The notes: a model not told the origin generated them from the sequence alone. A stretch of 16,621 nucleotides of DNA from an uncultured Mediterranea sp. (GCF_902493215.1 NZ_CABUOL010000032.1:1-16621); one strand, 5' to 3'. Shown: positions 7,586 through 15,005, counted from the stretch's first letter. Numbers and translations: made by a program.

Positions 7586-8830
7586 CTATTGTTTTTTCCG
7601 ATAATGTAGCACCACCCCATTCTCGCGACGGAAAGCACGTTCGGCCACCTGACGCAAATGGTCAGCGCTGACGGAACGATAATTGTCTACCTCGCGATCC
7701 ATGTCTTCGGCACGGCCGGCCAGTTCGAACCAGGCCAGATTGGTGGCTACATTCAGGTAATGGATATTGCCGAATATCTGGGCAGACTCAAACTTGTTCT
7801 TCACCTTTTCCAACTCAAGCTCGTCAACGGGGCAATGGCGGAGCTGTTCCAACTCCTCACGGACAGCAGCTTCGGCCTCATCGAGCGACACACCCGGCGA
7901 AGGCTTGCCGCTGATATGAATCAAGCCAGCATCGCGGCTGCCTGAAATATAGGCATCGATACTGGAAAAGAGTTTCTGCTCCTGCACCAACCTGCGGTTC
8001 AAGCGGCTGGAGCGACCGTTGGACAGGATGTCGGACAGGATGTCGAACGCATAATAATCGGGATCGTCGCGGCGGCACATGCGGAAGGCCATGAACAAAG
8101 CATCGAGGGGAACAGGGCGTTCCACAGTAAGACGCCGTTCTTCGGTCTGTTCAGGTTCCTGGGGCAGCTGGCGCATGGGCACTTCCCGACGGGGAATGGG
8201 GCCGAACCACTTTTGCGTCAAGCGCACGGTTTCCTCCCACGTGATGTTACCGGATACGGCCAGAACTGCATTGTTGGGAGCATAATGACGGTAGAAGAAG
8301 TCGCGTACCTCGTCGAGCGTAGCTTGTGCAATGTGAGACAGTTCCTTGCCGATGGTAGGCCACTGGTAGGGATGTACACGATAGGCCAAAGGACGAATCA
8401 GATGTCCGACATCGCCATACGGCTGGTTGAGGCAACGTTGCTTGAACTCCTCCATCACCACGCCTCGCTGCACTTCAAGGCTGCGTTCGCTGAATGCCAG
8501 ACCGAGCATACGGTCAGACTCCAGCCAGAAACCCGTCTCCACATTCTGTCGGGGAACGGTCAGGTAGTAATTGGTGATGTCATTGTTGGTCCACGCATTG
8601 TTCTCGCCTCCCGCCAGCTGAAGCGGTGTATCGTAGTCGGGAATGTTCAGGGAACCTCCGAACATCAGATGTTCGAACAGATGGGCAAAGCCCGTATGCT
8701 CGGGGTGCTCGTCGCGCGCGCCTACATCATATACAATGTTCAGCGCCACCATCTGCGTACTGGTGTCCTCTACATGCACCAGCCGCAGGCCGTTCTCCAA
8801 TATCAGTCTGTTGATCTTAAACATTCCCAC
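7586..8830 (-). CDS. M16 family zinc metallopeptidase, single-unit
   Basis: A 414-residue M16 peptidase, a zinc enzyme that degrades peptides inside a clam-shell chamber. The inverted zinc motif HLFEH (His50, Glu53, His54) is present, as are GGENNAWTNNDITNYY (74-89), the third-ligand region RGVVMEEF (Glu127 or Glu128), and the M16 C-terminal domain beginning near VSGNITWEE. At about 45 kDa it is one half-unit, so it probably works as a dimer. There is no signal peptide, although it follows a lipoprotein PPIase gene by 7 bp. The first possible start is GTG at 8830; ATG at 8824 (third codon) is an equally good choice. Cytoplasmic location is inference from the absence of a signal. Confidence 0.9.
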   Translation of the reverse strand: MGMFKINRLILENGLRLVHVEDTSTQMVALNIVYDVGARDEHPEHTGFAHLFEHLMFGGSLNIPDYDTPLQLAGGENNAWTNNDITNYYLTVPRQNVETGFWLESDRMLGLAFSERSLEVQRGVVMEEFKQRCLNQPYGDVGHLIRPLAYRVHPYQWPTIGKELSHIAQATLDEVRDFFYRHYAPNNAVLAVSGNITWEETVRLTQKWFGPIPRREVPMRQLPQEPEQTEERRLTVERPVPLDALFMAFRMCRRDDPDYYAFDILSDILSNGRSSRLNRRLVQEQKLFSSIDAYISGSRDAGLIHISGKPSPGVSLDEAEAAVREELEQLRHCPVDELELEKVKNKFESAQIFGNIHYLNVATNLAWFELAGRAEDMDREVDNYRSVSADHLRQVAERAFRRENGVVLHYRKKQ

Positions 8831-8837
8831 CCGAACC

Positions 8838-9674
8838 TTAATTCAAAACTTCCACTTTCACAATCTTCACATCCTCTTCGGGACGATCGTTGCGGTCGGT
8901 CTTCACACGCTGGATCTTGTCGACCACATCCATACCCTCGAGCACTTCACCGAAGACGGTATACTCACCATCCAGATGGGGTGTACCGCCCACGGTCGTA
9001 TAAGCTTTCACCTGTTCGGGAGTGAAGCGGAACTCGGGCTGACCGGCCAACTGCTTCTCAACCTGTGCAATCAGCGTATCCTGCAGATCCATCAGTCCGT
9101 CCTGGTCGTTAGCCTTACGCATTTTATAGATTTCCTTGGCATGCTTGGAAGCCAACTCGTTGAAAAGGTTGTTGAAACGTCTCTGATTCATCTGCTCTTC
9201 CATACCCAGCAATGTAGAATCGTTGTACACCTTACCGGTAACGATGTAGAACTGGCAACCCGACGAAGCCTTCTGGGGATTGACGTTATCTCCCTGACGG
9301 GCAGCAGACAAGGCACCCTTCTTGTGGAAGTATTTGGGATAAACAAACTCGGCAGGAACGGTATAACCCACATCGCCCGCACCCAGCATCTTGCCCTTGG
9401 GCGCATTCTTCGATTCGGGATCGCCTGCCTGTATCATAAAGTCCTTGATGACGCGATGAAAGAGGGTTCCCTCGTAAGTACCGTCCTCGGCCAGCTTGAT
9501 GAAATTGTCCCGATGCTGGGGAGTTTCATTGTACAGCTTCACCACGATATCACCCGCGGTGGTCTCAATTTTCAGTTTGGTTTCTTCGCTCATATCTTTC
9601 GCTTTTTTGTCTTGTTTGCAGGCCGCAAAGCCGCAAATCAATATGGTTAATAATACAACTGTTGTCTTTTTCAT
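8838..9674 (-). CDS. Lipoprotein cyclophilin-type peptidyl-prolyl isomerase
   Basis: A 278-residue cyclophilin, catalysing cis-trans isomerisation of Xaa-Pro bonds in envelope proteins. The signal MKKTTVVLLTILICGFAAC ends in a lipobox with Cys19, so it is a lipoprotein facing the periplasm or surface. Core motifs are FHRVIKDFMIQAGD (72-85, with the catalytic-type Arg74), QFYIVTGK (141-148) and GGTPHLDGEYTVFGEV (from 229). Between the last two there is an insertion of about 75 mostly helical, charged residues (about 150-225) which ordinary short bacterial cyclophilins lack. The M16 peptidase gene follows by 7 bp, suggesting a quality-control pair. Confidence 0.93.
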   Translation of the reverse strand: MKKTTVVLLTILICGFAACKQDKKAKDMSEETKLKIETTAGDIVVKLYNETPQHRDNFIKLAEDGTYEGTLFHRVIKDFMIQAGDPESKNAPKGKMLGAGDVGYTVPAEFVYPKYFHKKGALSAARQGDNVNPQKASSGCQFYIVTGKVYNDSTLLGMEEQMNQRRFNNLFNELASKHAKEIYKMRKANDQDGLMDLQDTLIAQVEKQLAGQPEFRFTPEQVKAYTTVGGTPHLDGEYTVFGEVLEGMDVVDKIQRVKTDRNDRPEEDVKIVKVEVLN

Positions 9675-9700
9675 CTTACTTTTTGTTTAATTTAAGTCTG

Positions 9701-9708
9701 CAAATATA
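9701..9708 (-). promoter_or_regulatory. -7 promoter element of the cyclophilin-M16 operon
   Basis: The minus strand reads TATATTTG, matching TAnnTTTG, 26 bp before the cyclophilin start codon. No clear -33 TTTG is found at 19-21 bp upstream. Confidence 0.5.
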
Positions 9709-9729
9709 CTAAAATCAGCCAAAACCGCT

Positions 9730-9737
9730 TACCTTTG
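9730..9737 (+). promoter_or_regulatory. -7 promoter element of the response regulator gene
   Basis: TACCTTTG matches TAnnTTTG and lies 26 bp before the ATG. There is no good -33 match at standard spacing. It sits back to back with the cyclophilin promoter in an 89-bp divergent spacer. Confidence 0.5.
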
Positions 9738-9763
9738 TGTTGTAAAAGATAATATTTGCGCTT

Positions 9764-11143
9764 ATGAAGTCTATATTGATAGTAGAAGATGACATCACGT
9801 ATGGTATGATGCTGAAGACCTGGCTTGGGAAAAAAGGCTTTCAAGTACAGTCGGCCAGCAGTATCGCACGTGCCCAGAAAATCATTGAAACAGAAGATGT
9901 AGACCTCATTCTGTCCGATCTGCGCCTGCCCGACCGCGACGGCATCGACCTGCTGAAATGGTTGGGACAGCACGGACGCATGAAGCCGCTCATCATCATG
10001 ACGGGCTATGCGGACATCCAGTCGGCCGTACAGGCCATGAAGCTGGGAGCACGCGACTACGTGGCAAAACCCGTCAACCCCGACGAACTGCTCAAGAAGA
10101 TGGACGAAGCCCTGAAGACTCCTGAACCCGGAAACGAGGCTCCAGCTGTAGTCCGCCAGGAAAAAGCCGCGGCAGGCAAAGAAACAACCACTGCCACCAA
10201 TCCACCGTCCGACTATCTCGAAGGAGAAAGCGATGCCGCCAAGCAGCTCTACAACTACGTCCGCCTGGTGGCCCCCACCAGCATGTCGGTACTCATCAAC
10301 GGTGCCAGCGGCACGGGCAAGGAATACGTGGCCCACCGCATCCACCAGCTGAGCAAGCGGGCGCAATATCCGTTCGTAGCCATCGACTGCGGCGCCATCC
10401 CCAAAGAGCTGGCCGCCTCCGAATTCTTCGGGCATGTGAAAGGGGCCTTCACCGGTGCCCTGACCGACAAGACCGGTGCTTTCGTGGCAGCCAACGGCGG
10501 TACTATCTTTCTGGATGAAATCGGGAACCTGAGCTACGAAGTACAGGTACAGCTGCTTCGTGCCTTGCAGGAACGCAAGATACGTCCCGTCGGCTCGAAT
10601 AAGGAAATTCAAGTGGACGTACGTCTGATTTCGGCCACCAACGAAAATCTGGAGCAGGCCATCGAACGGGGTAATTTCCGTGAAGACCTTTACCACCGCA
10701 TCAACGAGTTCACCCTGCGCATGCCGCAACTGAAAGACCGCCACGAAGACATCCTGCTCTTTGCCAACTTCTTTCTGGACCAGGCCAACCGTGAAATGGA
10801 CAAGCACCTCATCGGATTTGACGAGGCAGCCTCCCGTGCCCTGACCGAATATCACTGGCCCGGCAACCTCCGTCAGATGAAGAATGTCGTACGCCGCGCT
10901 ACCCTGCTTGCCACAGGCAAGTTTATCACGTTGAACGAATTGTCCGACCTCCAGTATACCCAGCCTGCCATGCCTACACCCGGCAGCATGCCCCTGCGTA
11001 ACGAAGAAACCGAGAAACAGCACATCATCGAGGCTCTCCGCCAGACTGGAAACAATAAAAGCCGGGCAGCACAACTGTTGGGTATAGACCGAAAAACGCT
11101 CTACAACAAACTGAAACTCTACAACCTTTCGGACATATTGTAG
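9764..11143 (+). CDS. NtrC-family sigma-54-dependent response regulator
   Basis: A 459-residue activator with three domains. The receiver domain covers about 1-120 (acidic pair Asp9/Asp10, phospho-acceptor Asp52 in ILSDLRLP, Lys in YVAKPV). After a linker rich in Ala, Glu and Thr comes the AAA+ domain, about 155-390, with Walker A GASGTGK (180-186), the sigma-54 contact loop GAFTGA (227-232), Walker B GGTIFLDEIG (245-254) and the sensor region WPGNLRQMKN. A Fis-type helix-turn-helix lies at about 428-455 (NNKSRAAQLLGIDRKTLYNKL). All residues needed for phosphorylation-controlled ATP hydrolysis and sigma-54 activation are present. No histidine kinase gene adjoins it in this window, so it is an orphan here. 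A candidate sigma-54 promoter lies 113 bp downstream. Confidence 0.95.
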   Translation: MKSILIVEDDITYGMMLKTWLGKKGFQVQSASSIARAQKIIETEDVDLILSDLRLPDRDGIDLLKWLGQHGRMKPLIIMTGYADIQSAVQAMKLGARDYVAKPVNPDELLKKMDEALKTPEPGNEAPAVVRQEKAAAGKETTTATNPPSDYLEGESDAAKQLYNYVRLVAPTSMSVLINGASGTGKEYVAHRIHQLSKRAQYPFVAIDCGAIPKELAASEFFGHVKGAFTGALTDKTGAFVAANGGTIFLDEIGNLSYEVQVQLLRALQERKIRPVGSNKEIQVDVRLISATNENLEQAIERGNFREDLYHRINEFTLRMPQLKDRHEDILLFANFFLDQANREMDKHLIGFDEAASRALTEYHWPGNLRQMKNVVRRATLLATGKFITLNELSDLQYTQPAMPTPGSMPLRNEETEKQHIIEALRQTGNNKSRAAQLLGIDRKTLYNKLKLYNLSDIL

Positions 11144-11147
11144 AAAT

Positions 11148-11189
11148 ATTCCACACTTCATTCCACACATCCACACTTACATTCCACAC
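11148..11189. repeat. Four CCACAC repeats after the response regulator
   Basis: CCACAC starts at 11151, 11163, 11171 and 11184, three of the four within ATTCCACAC. The spacing is 12, 8 and 13 bp. They lie about 65-105 bp upstream of the candidate sigma-54 promoter, the range in which activators of this class bind. The role as binding sites is inference. Confidence 0.5.
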
Positions 11190-11205
11190 TTTCCCAACAA
11201 AGGTC

Positions 11206-11225
11206 AAACAGCCAGTTTGCTGTTT
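11206..11225. promoter_or_regulatory. Perfect 7-bp inverted repeat AAACAGC-N6-GCTGTTT
   Basis: AAACAGC (11206-11212) and GCTGTTT (11219-11225) are exact complements around CAGTTT. It could be the operator of the Fis-type activator, since it lies 30 bp before the candidate sigma-54 -24 box. A weak terminator for the regulator gene is possible, but no T-tract follows. Confidence 0.4.
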
Positions 11226-11255
11226 ATCAATCAAATAAGCAGCATGCGCCATTTT

Positions 11256-11271
11256 TGGCACGCTATTTGAA
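11256..11271 (+). promoter_or_regulatory. Candidate sigma-54 (-24/-12) promoter
   Basis: TGGCACG, then CTAT, then TTGAA, compared with the consensus TGGCACG-N4-TTGCW. The -24 box is perfect, the spacing is exact, and the only mismatch is the C of the -12 GC. A start site would fall near 11282. The next gene in this direction is far off, so the transcript would cover the structured region 11282-11620. The position directly behind a sigma-54 activator gene strengthens the call. Confidence 0.5.
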
Positions 11272-11359
11272 GCTATCTATTATGCAAGCGCGAGCCTGCA
11301 CAACAAAAACGCAACTTAAACCTAAACTTTATATATATACTCTTTTAAAAGGAAAGCAA

Positions 11360-11565
11360 GTGAAAGTAAAACGTTAGTATTAGTAGCAGCCCTGTTTATG
11401 TTTGTTTGTGGAGGGCTCTCCCCGGCAACCTTCTGAAAAGAAGATGCCGGGGGAGCCAATACAAAAACCGGAAACAATCAGCCCTAAAATACTTCCGGTT
11501 GCCCCTTTTGACAGTTCTTGCACTGCGGACAAAAACACCTGCTCGAAGTTGCTGAACAAGAGTAA
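11360..11565 (+). pseudogene. Possible decayed small secreted peptide, or structured RNA
   Basis: A GTG at 11360 preceded by AAAAGGA begins V-K-V-K, but runs to a stop after five codons. One extra base in the A-run 11368-11371 would join it to the next frame, which reads KTLVLVAALFMFVCGGLSP, a convincing signal-peptide-like stretch, before TGA at 11434. Beyond that, a second frame stays open from 11402 and encodes a Lys/Pro-rich segment with two cysteines (PFDSSCTADKNTC, about 11505-11545) but has no stop before the terminator. This looks like a small secreted protein gene with two frameshifts. The alternative is a non-coding RNA whose open frames are accidental. I do not recognise a family. 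Confidence 0.3.
11414..11457 (+). other. Strong GC-rich hairpin in the region after the regulator
   Basis: GGCTCTCCCCGGCA (11414-11427) pairs with TGCCGGGGGAGCC (11445-11457) with a single bulged T. The stem is extended by TTCT (11431-11434) with AGAA (11439-11442) around GAAA, a tetraloop-like turn. No T-run follows, so it is not an ordinary terminator; an RNA structural element or attenuator is more likely. Confidence 0.6.
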
Positions 11566-11578
11566 GCACACTAACAAG

Positions 11579-11627
11579 AAAAAAGCCGCCCCGTCTTGTC
11601 TATTCTGGGGGCGGCTTTTTCTTTTTT
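11579..11627. terminator. Bidirectional intrinsic terminator
   Basis: AAAAAAGCCGCCCC (11579-11592) pairs with GGGGCGGCTTTTT (11608-11620), an 8-bp GC stem with A/T tracts on both sides and more T downstream (11622-11627). It can end both the plus-strand transcript from the regulator side and the minus-strand S9 peptidase gene, whose stop is 26 bp away. Confidence 0.88.
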
Positions 11628-11652
11628 ATCGCCTTGATGTTTCTCTATATTC

Positions 11653-14214
11653 TTACCAATGACGTTCAGGATACAGGTCGTTCCACCATTCGGGGCTGTC
11701 CTGCAGCCACTTGGCAAACCAGGCCATAATGGAGTTATGCCACTGGACACGTTTGTCATAGTCGGCTATGAAGTGATTTTCACCATCCACAGTAATGAAT
11801 TCTACCGTCCGGCCCAGAATCTTCAGTGCATTGTACAGCTGGATGCTCTCGCCGATGGGTACATTGGTATCGGCCGTACCGTGCAGAAGCAACAGAGGCG
11901 TATGGATCTTGTCGGCATTGAACAGGGCACCGTGCTTGGTGAAGAGATCGGGTTGTGACCACGGATAACTGCCTGCGGCGGCAATGGCATTGTAGGAATA
12001 GCCCCAATAACCCTCACCCCAATAGCTGGTGACGTTGCTGATACCGGCATGAGAGGCAGCAGCAGCAAAGATGTCAGTCTTGGTCTGCAGATACATGGTC
12101 ATGAAGCCGCCATACGAAGCGCCCAGACAGCCGATGCGCTTGGCATTGACAAACGGATGGGCTTCACAGAACTTCTTCGTGCCTTCAATAATATTGTCGG
12201 CCGTATAGTCACCCCAGGCATTGACGTGGCGGGCGGAGAATTCCTGTCCGTAGCCGATGGTACCGCTGGGCTGGATGACGTAGACCACATAGTCGCGCGA
12301 AGCGAAAAGCTGCGGACTGTAGGGCGAGGTCATACCGCGCGTAGTAGGCGTGGTACCTCCGTAGTAGTAGACAATCAGCGGATATTTCTTCTCGGGGTCG
12401 AAGTCGGGAGGCAGGCACATCATGCCTTCAATCGTCGTACCGTCCGAAGCCGTGAAGTTCCACTCTTCCATTTGTCCGAACTGAATCTTGTCCAGCGTCT
12501 TCTGCATCGGATTGGCCAGCAGCTTGGATGTCTGCTTCTTGCCGTCGTACAGATAGGCCACGCCGGTCGAGGTGTTGCCACCACCTACATAGGCTGCCAC
12601 CTGCGGAGCCTTGTCGGCCAGCGTAAAGGATGAAATGACATCTTCAGCCAAGGGAAGCATCTCGAACGTGCCTTTCTTCGGCGTGTAGCGGTAGATGTGC
12701 TGGCAGTCTTTGTCGGTCGTGTTGAAGTAGATGCAGCCGTCCGTACGGTTCCATTGCAGGAGAGACACCGACGGGTTGAAGTCGCGTGTAATGGGCGTTA
12801 TTTTCTTAGTAGCCAAGTCCATCAGGAAAGCCTGCGTATCGAAGTCGTTGGCAATGGGATGCGATCCACAGTTCTTGCCGATGCCACCGAAAGCCTCGGG
12901 GCTGCCGATCAGCACCAGCTGACGGCCGTCGGGCGAATAGGAAGCAGAGTTGAGGTAGGCATCCTCACGCACCAGTGTATCGGCCTTCATCGTGTTCAGG
13001 TCGATTTCGAACAGGGTAGTCAGGCTGTAGGGACACTTCGTGATGTTGGGTTTCGACGTGGTGCAGAGCAGCTTGGCGCCGTCCCACGAGATGTCGTTCA
13101 GGTAGACGGGGCGCGAGCCGTAGGTCAGCCGTTCGGAAACGCCCGTCTTCAGGTCGTACTTCACCAGGTAGGAACGGTTACGCGAGCCGGGGATACGGTC
13201 ATCGGGCATCAGCATGCGCTTCAGGGGACCGTTCACCTTCTCGCCTTCATCCGAAGACGAATAAATGAGATAGTCTTCCGTGGGCGACCAGCTGAAACCT
13301 CCGTCAGGTACATTGGCCATCACCGTCTCTTCGCGCATTGTGGCGGGATCGAACAGCACGAGGTCCCTTTGCTCATCGCCCGTCACGGTATAATAGAGTT
13401 TGCTGCTCACGGGCATCCAGCGGGCGTTGGTGGGCACGTTAGGATGAATCATGCGGCCGGTCTTGACCTCGGTCAGCTCCTGCCACGTACGCGAGCGCTT
13501 GGTGGAGTAGTTGTCCCAATAATAGGTCAGCAGGTACTTGCCGTCGGGCGAGAGGGAGACGGAGTAGACTTTCCGTCCGAAGGCGGTATTGTAGAGCGAC
13601 AGACGGCGCTTCATGTCGGGAGCCATGTGAAAGGGTACGTTCCCGAAGTCCTTATCGCCCTCGAACGTACACTTCAGTACGGGTTCGGCCTTGTCGTCGG
13701 CTGAGGCAAGGAGCTTGATGACAATTTCGTTGTCGGCCTCGGGTTCCAGACGCAGGCTGATTTCAGCGGGATGTACCTGCGAAAGGCTGTCCTGAGCGGC
13801 ATCTTTCACATGCTTGGACACACCGTTGACGAACACCTCGAAGCGGGCGGGCGAAGAAACTTTGAGCTTGCCCTTCATGAAGCGCTCGGCACGCAGGTTG
13901 GTGGCGAAGAGGTAGAGCAGATTGTCACGGTCGGCAGGAGCCACACGAACGTAACCGGCGGTATCAGCCTCGACGCGGTCGTAGGTATAGGAGTCGAAAT
14001 CCAGATTCACTTTTGTTTTCAACAGCTCCTTCATGGCAAACTTGTCGCCCTTGAAGTTGATGCTGTCACCCTGAAGAGGCGCCCGCAGCGACACGGCGGG
14101 ACGCAGATAGAAAGCAGACGCCTGCTGTTGCTGCGCCTGCAGGGACATTCCTGCACAGAGCAGCAATGCCGAGAGTAAAAATTCTTTTTTCATAAAAGCA
14201 ACCGTTTTTTTCAT
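11653..14214 (-). CDS. S9 family (prolyl oligopeptidase/DPP-like) serine peptidase
   Basis: An 853-residue exported serine peptidase of the prolyl oligopeptidase family, probably removing dipeptides or cleaving after proline in periplasmic peptides. After the signal peptide (hydrophobic LLSALLLCAGMSLQA, cleavage near AQQQ) comes an N-terminal extension. A beta-propeller follows (about 190-580) with repeated blade motifs such as SLSPDGKYLLTYYW, FSWSPTEDYLIYSS and ASYSPDGRQLVLIG. The alpha/beta hydrolase is at about 600-853. The catalytic triad can be placed: Ser700 in GASYGG, Asp782 in HGTADTNVP and His814 in GENHF. It is about 100 residues longer than typical DPP4. The second Met (residue 8, at 14193) gives a more standard signal peptide and may be the true start. 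Substrate specificity is not readable from sequence. Confidence 0.93.
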   Translation of the reverse strand: MKKTVAFMKKEFLLSALLLCAGMSLQAQQQQASAFYLRPAVSLRAPLQGDSINFKGDKFAMKELLKTKVNLDFDSYTYDRVEADTAGYVRVAPADRDNLLYLFATNLRAERFMKGKLKVSSPARFEVFVNGVSKHVKDAAQDSLSQVHPAEISLRLEPEADNEIVIKLLASADDKAEPVLKCTFEGDKDFGNVPFHMAPDMKRRLSLYNTAFGRKVYSVSLSPDGKYLLTYYWDNYSTKRSRTWQELTEVKTGRMIHPNVPTNARWMPVSSKLYYTVTGDEQRDLVLFDPATMREETVMANVPDGGFSWSPTEDYLIYSSSDEGEKVNGPLKRMLMPDDRIPGSRNRSYLVKYDLKTGVSERLTYGSRPVYLNDISWDGAKLLCTTSKPNITKCPYSLTTLFEIDLNTMKADTLVREDAYLNSASYSPDGRQLVLIGSPEAFGGIGKNCGSHPIANDFDTQAFLMDLATKKITPITRDFNPSVSLLQWNRTDGCIYFNTTDKDCQHIYRYTPKKGTFEMLPLAEDVISSFTLADKAPQVAAYVGGGNTSTGVAYLYDGKKQTSKLLANPMQKTLDKIQFGQMEEWNFTASDGTTIEGMMCLPPDFDPEKKYPLIVYYYGGTTPTTRGMTSPYSPQLFASRDYVVYVIQPSGTIGYGQEFSARHVNAWGDYTADNIIEGTKKFCEAHPFVNAKRIGCLGASYGGFMTMYLQTKTDIFAAAASHAGISNVTSYWGEGYWGYSYNAIAAAGSYPWSQPDLFTKHGALFNADKIHTPLLLLHGTADTNVPIGESIQLYNALKILGRTVEFITVDGENHFIADYDKRVQWHNSIMAWFAKWLQDSPEWWNDLYPERHW

Positions 14215-14237
14215 TTCAAATACATCGCCCCGATTCA

Positions 14238-14329
14238 GACTAGGAGTCTAGTCTAGGGTAGACTAAGGGCCTAGTCTAGGGCAGACTAAAGGTCTAGCCT
14301 AAGGCAGACTAGGGAGTTAGCCTAAGACT
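14238..14329. repeat. 23-bp CTAG-rich tandem repeat, four units
   Basis: Units begin at 14238, 14261, 14284 and 14307, each starting GACTA and containing TAGYCTAG/A in the middle; the last is the most diverged. Adjoining units create hairpins such as TAGTCTA-GGG-TAGACTA (14249-14265). The repeat lies between the pseudouridine synthase stop and the S9 peptidase start, both on the minus strand, and its last unit runs into the end of the synthase gene. CTAG is normally a rare tetranucleotide in bacteria. Confidence 0.85.
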
Positions 14330-15005
14330 GGGGATCCCTTTCTTCAAAGCTGCGCCACAGGTTGTCTGACGGCACGGGAGCCACAACGTCTATCTGTTCC
14401 TTGGAAACGGGATGGACGAAACGTACGCGGCGGGCGTGCAGACAGATGCTGCCGTCGGGATTGGAGCGGGGAAAACCGTACTTCAGGTCACCCTTGATGG
14501 GGCAGCCCATCTTGGCCAGCTGGCAACGGATCTGATGGTGACGGCCCGTCTTCAGGTCCACCTCCAGCAGACAGTAGTTGTCCGAACGGGCAATGAGCCG
14601 ATAGTGCAGGATGGCCTTCTTGCTGCCGGGCTTTTCGGAGTCGTAGGCGTAGCTCTTGTTCTGCTTCTCGTTGCGCACCAGGTAGTTCACCAGCTCGCCC
14701 TCGGTTTCGGCGGGCGTCTGCTTCACGATGGCCCAGTAGGTCTTCTTCACCTCGCTGTTCTTGAACATCTCGTTCAGGCGCGACAGGGCCTTGCTGGTCT
14801 TGGCAAAGACAACAAGACCGCTCACAGGGCGGTCCAGGCGGTGGGTCACACCGATAAAGACGTTGCCGGGCTTGTGGTACTTCTCTTTCAGATACTGCTT
14901 GACGGTTTCCGAAAGGGGCACGTCGCCCGTCTTGTCTCCCTGAACAATCTCCGAAGCGGTCTTGTTGACGATAATGATGTGATTGTCCTCGTATACGACG
15001 GTCAT
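14322..15005 (-). CDS. RluA-family pseudouridine synthase
   Basis: A 227-residue enzyme that isomerises uridine to pseudouridine in rRNA or tRNA. The catalytic motif HRLDRPVSG lies at 55-63 with Asp58. The downstream markers KTYWAIV (about 85), LKTGRHHQIRCQLA and KYG...ICLHARRVRFVHP are all present. There is no S4 RNA-binding domain before the catalytic domain, as in the short RluA/TruC-type members. The start ATG comes 12 bp after the fabG stop, so the two are very likely cotranscribed. The exact target nucleotide cannot be told from sequence. The last codons overlap the final unit of a tandem repeat, which may have shaped the C-terminus (EERDPQS). Confidence 0.93.
   Translation of the reverse strand: MTVVYEDNHIIIVNKTASEIVQGDKTGDVPLSETVKQYLKEKYHKPGNVFIGVTHRLDRPVSGLVVFAKTSKALSRLNEMFKNSEVKKTYWAIVKQTPAETEGELVNYLVRNEKQNKSYAYDSEKPGSKKAILHYRLIARSDNYCLLEVDLKTGRHHQIRCQLAKMGCPIKGDLKYGFPRSNPDGSICLHARRVRFVHPVSKEQIDVVAPVPSDNLWRSFEERDPQS

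Noticed and set aside
8643..9650. Long open frame opposite the cyclophilin gene
   Set aside because: It is antisense of a gene with signal peptide, lipobox and catalytic motifs; no support for a second protein.
9692..11176. Long open frame on the strand opposite the response regulator
   Set aside because: It is the antisense of a gene whose three domains and motifs are all intact; its own translation shows no recognisable motif and a long frame is expected opposite GC-rich coding DNA.
11402..11662. 86-codon open frame taken as an intact gene
   Set aside because: It starts with TTG in the middle of a signal-like segment of another frame and runs straight through an intrinsic terminator into the end of the S9 peptidase gene; more likely a fragment or accidental.
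12697..13704. Long open frame opposite the S9 peptidase
   Set aside because: It is antisense of the beta-propeller region; the minus-strand product is clearly the real one.
14238..14329. Tandem repeat considered as a CRISPR array
   Set aside because: Units are directly adjacent and have no unique spacers; they diverge like a tandem repeat, and no cas gene is present.
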